Assembly (NCBI GenBank): GCA_002573585.1 | Contig: PDNB01000139.1 | Span: 1-64,000 of the forward strand | Source: Helicocarpus griseus UAMH5409 | Lineage: Eukaryota > Ascomycota > Eurotiomycetes > Onygenales > Ajellomycetaceae | Direction of reading: 5' to 3' | DNA length: 64,000 nt | The notes under the pieces: generated by a model | What the model saw: only the letters and a program-made list of their open reading frames with translations | Database searches by the model: none | What the model was told of the DNA's origin: nothing | Position numbers and translations under genes: made by a program | Shown here: positions 38,283-47,806 of the stretch, piece by piece | Layout: the number at the start of each line of letters is the position of its first letter | Numbering within the stretch: the first letter of the stretch is position 1

Positions 38283-39105
38283 ATGGATCAAGCAAAGTTG
38301 GCTAGACTCCAACAGAGTGTGCGGATTGGTAAGTGTTGCTTAGACCCGAGGGCTGTTGGGATAAAGCTGCATTCTCGATAGATGGACCTTAACTAACATT
38401 TATGGTGCCAATTAGGGTACGTATACCGAACCTTTAATTTTCGCCATCGTCGAGGTACTTGGGCGGTTGGAGCGGGGATGTCATTTGATATCGGCTATTT
38501 TCACGACGAGGGGATATATCACCAATTGGCGATTACGAGCGGCTAGCTAACGATTCCGTTTTTGCTGTGCTTATAGAGGCAAGGGTACCCCGCGACGCAA
38601 GACAAAGAAGGTCCACAAGTCATCCGGCACCGATGACAAGAAGCTCCAAACGTCGCTGAAGAAGCTCAATGTGCAGCCCATCCAGGCTATCGAGGAGGTC
38701 AACATGTTCAAGGAGGACGGAAACGTCATCCATTTCGCTGCTCCTAAAGGTGCGTCTTTTGCCAATTTCACCCGGCAATTCTATCCGGTTCGATTCCAAA
38801 AAGGTTATGAATATTGACACTTAATCCACCCCGCTTTTCGGTTTCTCGACAATACAGTCCACGCCTCCGTCCCCAGCAACACCTTCGCCATCTACGGCAA
38901 TGGCGAGGACAAAGAGCTCACCGAGCTCGTACCGGGTATCCTCAACCAGCTCGGCCCCGACTCACTGGCCTCGCTCCGCAAGCTCGCCGAGAGCTACCAG
39001 AGCATGCAGAAGAAGGAAGGTGGCGAGGAGAAGAAGGATGACGAGGACGATGAGGATATCCCCGATCTAGTTGATGGCGAGAACTTTGAGAGCAAGGTTG
39101 AATGA
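38283..39105 (+). CDS. EGD1: Nascent polypeptide-associated complex subunit beta (EGD1/BTF3)
   Basis: The product is 155 residues, the usual length. It is a ribosome-associated NAC beta chain that binds emerging nascent chains. Exons are 38283-38328, 38416 (one nucleotide), 38577-38749 and 38858-39105. The N-terminus MDQAKLARLQQSVRIG and the NAC domain (KLQTSLKKLNVQPIQAIEEV, then NMFKEDGNVIHF, NTFAIYG and LGPDSLASLRKLAESYQ) are unmistakable. The acidic tail ends with DIPDLVDGENFESKVE. The family-invariant RIGGKGT needs two glycines. This is obtained only if the single G at 38416 is kept between introns 38329-38415 and 38417-38576, both of which have CTAAC branch points. Skipping to acceptor AGAG at 38578 would give RIGKGT, one glycine short. 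Confidence 0.95.
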
Positions 39106-40780
39106 TCAGGACATAGCAAGAAAGTCATGACCTGAATTTAAATCTAACCTTAAAAAACCTGAACCTACCTGAATGCTGAAAACGAAAAAGAAGAAATCCA
39201 TTTACCCTTACTTGTGTGTGTTCATTTATTTATTATCATGTCTCGTTTTGGCAGCAGCGAAAAAAAAAAAACGGAAATTTGAATTTCATCTTTTATCTTT
39301 GTCATGCATGAAATGAAATGTCGTGGGTTTACTGTACGCGATATAATGAAATTTGCGATGTCTGGACAGGAAACACCGGTTATGGGTATGATATTTTGGA
39401 GTTTGATGTATGTATCTATATGATACGTGCTTGACCATCTATACTTCCCTTGCCAGAGGTCCGATTTCACTTCTCACTCATCATCTCGAGGACATGTATT
39501 CTCCTTCCCGTACCCTTTTAACTGTTATTCACATCATTACACACCCCATCGCCCCTTTGCGCCCCAACTTATCAGAGTGGTGGGAGGTGAGAAAAGAGTT
39601 ATCCAACTAACTGAACCGGGGAGTTAAGGCCGGGCCAAAATAAGGACCTAAAACGGGACCCCTCGTACACCTATGTATGAGGGCAAAATCGTTGTCTAAT
39701 AGATTGGCGCAGTAACAACTAATTATCAGACGTCGGTCTGTGTAATGTCTACGTGTACTGCGTATGCTTGGCTGCTTTTCCGTGATATATCCATGATCCA
39801 TCCCTAAAAAGCAAAGAAAAAACGATGATCGAGCTTCTATCTTTATAACCGCCCTTGCGAATAAGTTGGGAAGATAAACCATATACTGACAGACGAAAAT
39901 TAGAAATGTATTCAGCCGCTCGATTGCAGGCTCTCTCTGTCTATGACAATGAATTGTAAAAGTACAGCTTGGGAAGAAAACGTCTTGATAAGTAGATGAT
40001 ATCAAATGTAAACAAAGGACATTATGCCATGGACCCATATCATATCAAAAAGAAGTCTGTAGGAAAATTGTCAACGTCTGCTTCTCACCCTCCAGATCCG
40101 AAGAAACGGGGCAAGAAGCGTAAAAGGAGACGCGACGCAAGGGAAATAAATACAGTCAAGCCAATCCTCCCGTGAACTCACCGCCCAGACCGAAAGAAAT
40201 GGGACAAGAACTCGGAAGATAACGTAAATAAACAAATGAAATGCCACTAAACTCACCCTACGGGTCAACGGACCTGGGCAAGAAGCAGGGATAAAACAGA
40301 ATGCATGTGAGGATACATTAAAGAACATCAGTTTGAACGCCATTTTATGACCCCTCGCAACAACAAAAAGACAGAGCTAATGACACGGTTAAAAGGAAAA
40401 ATCAAACATCATCAACAAGAAAACAAATGGCAGGGCCAATGATGACAAAATGCAAATGGTTGACCAGATTGAGTCCATCAGGGACGAGTTAAAGGTGAAG
40501 ACGATAACGGATATCAAGCGTCTGGTCACGTTGTATCGGATGGAGGGTAATCGCTATGAAAGCGGATGCACGAGTGGCCTGAATCGGTCTCGGATGTGTA
40601 GGTAATGAAGGTGCGGTAATGAAGGTGCCCTGCCGTATGGTGGAGAAATGTTACGTGGCATAGATAACGGGCAAATCTCTATGGTCCCTATTCGGTAAAT
40701 TGGGCGGTTAAAATACGATTCGACTCAGGGAGTTAAACAATCGATGTCGCAGAAGTCGTCCTTTTGTAAAATGGTAGGTA
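39106..40780. other. Intergenic region downstream of EGD1
   Basis: About 1.7 kb between two convergent genes (EGD1 + and Nup53 -). No protein-like frame. It includes three degenerate copies of a segment resembling AGACCGAARAAAYGGGRCAAGAA near 40094, 40184 and 40264, and a 14-bp direct repeat GTAATGAAGGTGCS at about 40601-40628. Confidence 0.45.
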
Positions 40781-41060
40781 AGACACATAGTCTCAGGAGA
40801 GAATTTAAGAAAAGAGACCAGGTATAACAAGTCAAGTCGAGAGGTTTAGATACCAGCTCACAGGGAGACTCGGAAGTAAAAACGGTGAGGGCGACGAGGA
40901 GAGAAATCTTAGACACCGGTCCAGGAGAGAAAAAAGACCATGGGCACTAAAAGATGTTTAAACACCACGTCAGGAGAGGATTCAGAAGAAGACCTGGAGG
41001 ACGATGTGAAGGTGAGGAATATTAGACGCCAGAGGGCGCCAGCACTCGAAGGTGAAGATG
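40781..41060. repeat. Degenerate purine-rich minisatellite
   Basis: Five related segments begin near 40781, 40844, 40909, 40956 and 41021, spaced about 47-65 bp apart. They share a core like TTTAGACACCRNGTCAGG followed by AGAGR and an AAGA-rich stretch ending in GACCWGG. Copies are diverged and the last is partial. They lie just beyond the stop codon of the Nup53-like gene, probably in its 3' UTR or terminator zone. Confidence 0.5.
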
Positions 41061-41203
41061 GTCTTAAACAGGAAAGAAACCGAGGAAAAAGACCGTGAGA
41101 AGTGTTCGAAGGTAAGAGGTTTTCGTGTAAGAGAACGCAATAATATGCGCTAATAAAATTCTGTGACTTGGTAAAAGCAGGAGACGAAAACTGCTTCGTG
41201 TAA

Positions 41204-42391
41204 TCAGGATTCTTCCTTCAGGCCACATAAGTCAGTCCCAAGAAGCTTATCGACCATGTACCAGAAGCGCCAATAGGTGTTTGATTTATCGTTATCGAAC
41301 GATCCATCTTCGCGAAGTACAGGCCCATCACCAACAATGTCACCTGTAAACCAACTGAGTACCGGGATAGATCGAAGAACACGTTCAACAACAGTAGGTT
41401 GAGGGGGAAGAGCTTCGGAGATTGGTCGTAACACAGCACGACGAACTGTAGGAATGTGGGTCATGAACTCGGATTCGGGTTTTTGTTCAGGTTCAGGTTG
41501 TGTTTGAGATGGAATTTGAGGTTGCCGTTGACGAAGAGTGCTGCTTGACCCTGGGTCAGTGGCTGTTGCAGAGCTGGCAGTGGCCGTAGATCTCTGAGAA
41601 GCGACGGAGTCGTCTATGGTATTGTTGGTCGTCATTGTATTGGTAGTAAAAGAGCGGGAGAGAGTAGCTCGGTCAAGATCAGCGGATTGAAGGAAGATGC
41701 TGGATTGTGAAGGAGTTAAGGTGTGTGACTTCAGTTGTGGGCGAGATCCGAAGGAGTCTTTAGGAATTGGTTCGTCGTTCTGCGGTCCATGGCCATGATA
41801 TAATTCGCAGAAGACGACGAATCCATCGATTTCTTGTGGGGAGAAGAAGCAGGCACGATCAGCGGCAGCTGCGGAGTCAAAAGTGACTTTTATCCAGTGG
41901 AAGCCTCCAGCATATCTCTTTGCTTTCCTGTTGGCATCCGCTGACAAAGTTGGGTGAATAACAACATCACCACCGCTCAAGAGTTGCGGGTATTTTGGTG
42001 TCAAATCGGGATCTGTTCTTGGGTAATCTTCGCATATCACGCCTTGCGATATCCGCTCGAACTTGTCAATGACCTTCCATTCGCTATCTTTGCTCTTGTA
42101 GCCGTAGAGAATGCATTCTGTTGCGACGTTTTCGACAGACTTTCGAGGCAGATCGGTAGAATTATTGGTGGCGGAGGTAGGGAGGAGCTTTGCTTGACTT
42201 TGTTCTTGTTCTTGTTGCTGGGCAAAGAGCTTGCTGAACTCTGCTACGTTCGGGTTTTCTTTTCGAGCAGGAGTCCCAGTTCGAGTGCCGGAGCGAGTCG
42301 AGTTGTAACGTGCGTTCCGTCTCTTTCCAAAGGGCCCACTCTCTTCTGGAGGACGACGTGGATTGCGTGACTCGCTGGGAGGAGAAGACAT
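41204..42391 (-). CDS. Nucleoporin Nup53/Nup35 family
   Basis: A single frame of 395 residues from MSSPPSESRNPRRPPEES. Residues about 95-205 form the dimerising RRM of the Nup35/53 family (ECILYGYKSKDSEWKVID, then GGFHWIKVTFDSAAAAD, RACFF and GFVVFCELYHG). The C-terminus, FWYMVDKLLGTDLCGLKEE, is the amphipathic helix by which these proteins touch the nuclear membrane. The flanks are Ser/Thr/Gln-rich. Nup53 links the inner-ring scaffold (Nup170/Nup155, Nic96 partners) to the membrane. An in-frame ATG 48 bp upstream (42439) exists, but I chose the second because the extra residues are atypical. It lies downstream of, and on the same strand as, the unrecognised gene at 44292. Confidence 0.85.
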   Translation of the reverse strand: MSSPPSESRNPRRPPEESGPFGKRRNARYNSTRSGTRTGTPARKENPNVAEFSKLFAQQQEQEQSQAKLLPTSATNNSTDLPRKSVENVATECILYGYKSKDSEWKVIDKFERISQGVICEDYPRTDPDLTPKYPQLLSGGDVVIHPTLSADANRKAKRYAGGFHWIKVTFDSAAAADRACFFSPQEIDGFVVFCELYHGHGPQNDEPIPKDSFGSRPQLKSHTLTPSQSSIFLQSADLDRATLSRSFTTNTMTTNNTIDDSVASQRSTATASSATATDPGSSSTLRQRQPQIPSQTQPEPEQKPESEFMTHIPTVRRAVLRPISEALPPQPTVVERVLRSIPVLSWFTGDIVGDGPVLREDGSFDNDKSNTYWRFWYMVDKLLGTDLCGLKEES

Positions 42392-42799
42392 GTTAGTTTG
42401 GATGGATGAAGTTGAGCCAAAACGAGAGCAGCAAAACAATGGAGTAAACAGTGATCACGAGTGGGGAGATCGAGAGGATGAAAGGGAAGTTGAGAGCAAG
42501 AAAAGAGATACAACAGAGTAGGCAATATGAAGTTGTCAGGACTGGGGAGGAAAGCATACTCTTTGTAAACATAACCCCAGGGCAAAACATTTCCCTTTTC
42601 GTCTCGCGCGCGCTCCTCCAGGGGAACAGCGTGGTACTCCATAGCAACGGGCGGATTCGCAAGGCAAAACTCCAAAAAAACACTTGCGAGCCCGGTAGCG
42701 ATCAAGGAAATGCGAAGTCAGCCCAGCGCGACGAGCAGATGTTGGCGATTATCAAGCGCATCCAGCTGCTGCGAGAAGCACTCACTCGGAAAGTGAGGT
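42392..42799. promoter_or_regulatory. Promoter region of Nup53-like gene
   Basis: About 400 bp between the stop of the upstream minus-strand gene and the Nup53 start. It should contain that gene's 3' end and the Nup53 promoter. A frame of about 150 codons (42244-42705, -) overlaps it but runs through the Nup53 start region out of frame and is not supported. Confidence 0.4.
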
Positions 42800-44292
42800 T
42801 CATCTAAAAGAAAAATACAGATCACGTGTTAGCCGTCACTTACATAAGCAGTAGCTGGTGCCATGAAAATAACATGAGATATCAAAATCAACGACAATCG
42901 ATCAACACGGTGTAGAAATAAGAACAATAAAGACTAACCTGCAGCAGACTGGATCGCTCATACACCGCGAAGCGAACCGGGGCAGCTCCTGGAATGCCTG
43001 ACGTAGCAGAGCGTTCCTCTGTGGCCCCTCTGGCAGACTCTTGATGTCCGCCATCAGCTGCCACTCCCGCGTCGATGCTACGTTTCGGCACCATCCCGCC
43101 CGAAACAGGATGGTCTCCAGGGCAGACCGATCGTGAGCCATGAGCTCCAATTGCCATCGCTTGATGGCTCGGACAAACAAGTCTTCATTGCCATTAAGAA
43201 TTGTCCTGGCAATGAGCTCGAGGAAGTCCCCCTCCGGTCCCGAAGGCATGGAGTAAGGCCCCGGATACCTACCAGGACATCTCTCACGCATGTCCTGCAA
43301 GGTCCAGTTCCACTCCCAGTCTTCGCCGGCGAGAACCTCCACGGCTTCCTGGTCGTGTCCGAGGTGTGCACGAGGGTTTCGGCCCTCTGCAAAGTACACA
43401 CCCACCAGGATCTCCCACAACTGTGGGCGATCTCTGGCTACTTCGAAGAGGAAGTTGACTCCCTCCGCCTCCTGCTCCCTCGTCCGTCCCACCGGAGGTG
43501 GGACTGGAGTCCCCAGGGGCAATTCATGGCCCTTCTGAAGTTCGGACACGCCAGGTTGCCCTGGCGCAGATGGTCCGCGCTGCATGGAAGGGTCTGCCCC
43601 TTCCCAGTCCATCATCTCCACCTCGGGCTCTCCCACCGGTTCACAGCCCGTCATCTCAACGTCGTTGTCGTCAGACAGCGAGAGGGAGCGTAGGCCGTCT
43701 ACGGGATACAGGCCCTCCCAGCTTTGATCAGAGCCCGCCATGACAGCGGGCAAAATGCCACCCTCTCTGTGGCCATGGGCGAGGAACACATCAACCCTTT
43801 CGGGGAGGGCATCATCGTCCATGACCACAGAGCTGGATGTGATCTCTCGGCAACATTCCACTGGCATCCAATCGATGCACCCTTCTCCATTGCTGGAGCG
43901 GGCATCATCGAGGGATGCCATGGAATTCGACTGCGCGAGGTTACCCGACATCCAGTAAGATGACACCTGCGCAGCTGGGAAGCCCACATCCCGCGCCCAG
44001 TAGGATACCCATTGAGGCGTCATTGTGGATTGGGTGGGTAGCTGCTCTTTCGAGCAACAGACCACCTCCTCCTCGGACGCCAACATCTCCTCGTCCCGGC
44101 CTGTATGAAAGGCGTTAGCATAGGACATTCTGGAGAGCCTTTCTTTGCCATTTTTATGGCAGTCTACTTACCCTCGTCCCCGGCCGGCCAGCCAACAGCC
44201 TCTTCTTCGCCTCGCCATGTGCCCCAGCATGGCCATTTCAGCCAGGGGCACATGGCGAGGACGGCCGCGCCGTATAAACGGACCGCGTCCAT
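42800..44292 (-). CDS. Unrecognised Trp- and acid-rich protein
   Basis: Exon 1 (44292-44172) starts MDAVRLYGAAVLAMCPWLKW. A 71-nt intron with GTAAGT donor, CTAAC branch and ATACAG acceptor joins it in phase to exon 2 (44100-42939). A strong third intron (GTTAGT donor, GCTAAC branch, CTTTTAG acceptor) leads to an immediate stop at 42802-42800, giving about 428 residues ending in PVCCR. The middle is rich in Asp/Glu/Pro. The C-terminal half looks globular and helical (FLFEVARDRPQLWEILVG; DFLELIARTILNGNEDLF; AIKRWQLELMAHDRSALE). I know no family. The coding GC is visibly higher than in the neighbours. Exon 1 contains a perfect 16-bp inverted repeat. No signal peptide or membrane segment is evident. 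Confidence 0.65.
44210..44260. repeat. Perfect 16-bp inverted repeat, 19-nt loop
   Basis: CCTCGCCATGTGCCCC at 44210-44225 is exactly complementary to 44245-44260. It sits inside exon 1 of the unrecognised gene, some 32-83 nt after its start codon, so a GC-rich hairpin could form in the mRNA. Confidence 0.9.
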
Positions 44293-45497
44293 TTCTCTCT
44301 TGTGTGTGAAGGTTTTTGTATTATGAGTGTTAAAAGAAGGGTTAAGACGGGAAGATAGAAGGAGTGAGAGAGTTGGAGGAAAGAAAATCGTCAGGACGAA
44401 AGGAAAAAGAGGTAAGTAGTGTGTGCGTGTGAAAAGGAGGCTAGCGAGCAACACATCCGGCAACCAACCACGCCTTCTGGTTCTGTTTCTGTGCTACGCG
44501 TGGTGCTGAAGTGAAGTGAATATCAACACTTCGGCTAGATGCGTGGAGGAAAGGGGGGGAAGGGGGGGGGGGTGTTTGTGTTGGTCAACAACACCGATAA
44601 AACACCGTTCAACAGAAGCCCATTTCCGCCTGTTCTATGTCCACGAAAGCACTCTGCGGAGGAAAGCGCTCAGGGGGACTAAGGGGCCACAGTTCGTTTG
44701 GATCTCCTGATATGCTCTACTTTGTAAAGTGACGGCTATAAAAGCTGGGCTCAGCCTTTCTAATGAAGAGGTGGTTTCATATAAAAAGAAACTTCTAGCA
44801 AGTGTGTCCACCATACTTTTTTATGCTGTAATGGTGCGAAAACGGAAGATTGAGCCCTTCGTAACAAACAGTACGTCAGTTTTTCTCGATTCTTTTCCTT
44901 GTAGCTGTGTTTCTCTTGCTATCATGGGCAGCCTCTGTATATGTCCAGGGTTTTCCCGCCAACTACCAGAACGGGCTGCTCTGGTGAAATGGACCTTCCA
45001 ATATTGAACATTGAAGCTGTGCCTGCCTTTGATGATATTAGGGTCTGGTCTGCCTTCCTATACCGGGCATCAGAGACTGTTCTGTGCCTGCCTCGTTAAT
45101 CGCGGGTGGCCTCCTTCTATTCTAATACAGAACCCAAAGCACCTGCCTAGGTAATTAACAGAACAGAAGATATTTGCTCCGCAAATAATGCAGATTGCCA
45201 TAGAGGATGGGGAGAGGTGTTTCACCTTCAGCACACATCTACAGAGTGCAAGCCCATGTCTTAAATATAGCTGGGTACAATTAAATTTGGAATATTCTCT
45301 GGTCTTCTCAATGTGTATTTCGTACAGTCTAGAATAAAAACCAACAAAGGATATCCAACATAGACAGGCAAACATCACGCACTTGTCCCAGATACGTAAC
45401 AGCAATCTAAGTAATTCCGCCAGCAAAGACATCACAGATCCAAATTCAAAGGGGTAATCAAAAGCCATATATACAGACGCCTCCATCCCGCCTCCCA
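44293..45497. other. Intergenic region
   Basis: About 1.2 kb. It contains the promoter of the unrecognised gene and the 3' region of the dehydrogenase gene further right. A G-rich run lies at about 44550-44573. No protein-like frame seen. Confidence 0.45.
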
Positions 45498-46779
45498 TCA
45501 AAGCCAATCCTTCACCTCTCCCTCCGCCCACTCCCACAACCCTCTCCCAACCCCCTCATCATCCGCAAACCAACACCTCCCCAGACTCCCCACAGGCTCA
45601 TAATATCCCCCATTCCTCAGTTGCCCCTTTTCCACCCCGACAGTCCACAAATGATTCAACGCCCCCTCCCTCTCCCCCGTAAACACCCCCTTCGCCATCC
45701 CCACCATACTCCTCACCAGCGGATTCGTCGACATAGTTGAGTCATACAACCCCGTATATATCAACCCGGGATGAACAGATACACACGTCAGCTGCGGATA
45801 CAACCGTGCTAGTTGGGCGGCTAGCACGACATTACCGGCCTTGGAGGCGCCGTAGCGGGTCCAGGTGTTTGCCGCTAGCAGCCGCGGGGTGGAGGTCATG
45901 GTTTCCAGGGGATTGGTTAGTGGGCCCATTTGCCAGGCCCAGGAGGAGATGGAGATGATGCGGACGTCTGGGGACGGCTGTTGGGAGGCGGCGGTGGAGA
46001 GGAGGGTTGGTAAAAGGAGTTTTGTCAGTAAGAAGTGGCCGAGGAAGTTTGTGCCGAATTGGATTTCGTAGCCGTCTGTGGTTGTGCCGGGGGGCAGGGC
46101 CATGACGCCGGCGTTGAGGATTAGGGTGTCTAGGTGGTCGTTTTCGGAGGTGAAGGTTGTGGCTGCGGCGTGGATGGAGGAGAAGGAGGAGAGGTCCAGG
46201 GGGAGGTGGCGGATGTCAGGTACCGGCGTTGGCGGGTTAGTGGTGGTGGTGGTGGTGAGGGTGGACTTTATGTCGGAGATTGCGGCGAGGGCTTTGGATT
46301 CGCTGCGCGCTGCGAGGTAGATGCGGGATGGGTTGTGTTTGGCGAGCTGGAGGATGGTTTCTTTGCCTAGGCCGGTGTTTCCTGGGGTTATGTCAATTAG
46401 CATATGCCGTACAGGTTTGTGGGATGGATTGATACACACCCCCAGTTATCAAGATAACCTTCCCTTCCAAGTCCCCAATATCCCTCTCGGGATCAAATAC
46501 CTTCCTCCCCAGCAACTTCGACCCAATCCGATTCACTGTCGACGCCATATACCCCAGATTTTCCAATGGGTGAGCCACGGCGCCCGTGACGAATCGGAAT
46601 GTGGCTGCCATTTCCTGCAAGGCATTGGGGGTTTTATTTTCCGATTGAGCCGCTGCGGTAGCTGCTGACTCTGCCGACTTTGTGGAGGCGTTCTTTTGAG
46701 ATTCGCTCTCTTCATTGTCATTGCCTCCGGACCCCGATGTGGGGATGGAAGAGGTTGGGGGATTTGGTTCTTGGGACAT
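45498..46779 (-). CDS. Short-chain dehydrogenase/reductase (retinol dehydrogenase-like)
   Basis: Two exons (46779-46440 and 46381-45498) join across a 58-nt intron inside the cofactor loop, restoring VILITGGNTGLGKETI; the product is 407 residues. The Rossmann motif TGGNTGLG, the NAGVMALPPG strand-4 motif, the catalytic Ser in ISISSWAWQMG and the YGASK motif (Tyr/Lys pair) are all present. An unusually long N-terminal extension of about 110 residues, rich in Ser/Thr/Ala, precedes the fold. The cofactor is probably NADP(H) but this is not decided by sequence. The substrate is unknown; the closest feel is to fungal retinol-dehydrogenase/WW-oxidoreductase-like enzymes. A neutral neighbour of the metal-uptake genes. 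Confidence 0.85.
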
Positions 46780-47806
46780 TGCGAATAAATAGATTTGCTG
46801 TTTGCTTGCAGGAAGCTTTCGTAGCTACCTGAGTACCTAGCCGGAATATCGAGCAAGCCCAGTGGATAGGGGGTTATATCCTCGGGACTGAATGTCTGGC
46901 TACCTCTTTATTTTGAGATTCCAGCTTGCGTATGAGCCGCAGTTTCTTTTGTCTTTGTCTCTGGTTATATGACGCGCGGAATAGGTACAAGTTCCCGAGG
47001 AACAAGCCGAGTTCTATCTTGGCTTTTATCCCTCGCAATGGAGGGAAATAACTGAGGGTATAAATCGAGGGTATCAGGTACCAGAACAAATAGAAAACAA
47101 AAACAAAAGTTACAAAAGGGGAGAAAGTCCCAGAATGGAGATAAATAACAGAAAAAACGCTTGAAGCTAGACCCTGCTAGAAAGGAATGATGTAACTCGA
47201 TGAAGATCAAAATGAGGCCCGGCGAAATCTGAGGACAGCTTCTTTGCTTGGAGGTTGGCAAGGTGAGACGGTCAATGTCAATGACACCAGTATTCAGCGC
47301 CTATAGTTCCCTTCTGAAAAATGGAAGCTGATAAGTATATAGTTATCAATTGTTGTTCAGTTCTGGAGTATGACGATGAAGGATATCTTCCTCCGCCCCT
47401 GACTGCATGTGACATAGCCGCGCATCGGCTGTCGACGCGTTGCCGAGAGTCACGTTACCGCTCGGCTCGAGGGAGTGAGCATACATGTACTCTGCATACC
47501 CTGCAGGCTGCAGCTAGTAATACGATGATAATGTAGATCTCATATGTCAATGGATATTTCAGTCCGTGATGAAGTATATTAGACAAAAAAATTTATAAAT
47601 TCCGTGTATATGGGGCAGGTAAAAATAAACAAAAAGAGTATATCCAACCCATCTTCTATTCCCCCCGACAACTCCAGAGAAAACGCCGTTTCTAACCAGA
47701 CCATTTAGAGATATCCAAGAAGTATTACGACCCAAGTGAGAACATTGAGAAATATATGTAGCATCATTATTACCACCCAAAAAATTTTATCGTCCCACCA
47801 AATTCA
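46780..47806. other. Intergenic region between dehydrogenase and ferric reductase
   Basis: About 1 kb; both flanking genes are on the minus strand, so it holds the dehydrogenase promoter and the reductase 3' UTR. No protein-like frame seen. Confidence 0.45.

Noticed and set aside
38750..38857. GGTTCGATTCC in an EGD1 intron, like a tRNA B box
   Set aside because: The rest of a cloverleaf is absent.
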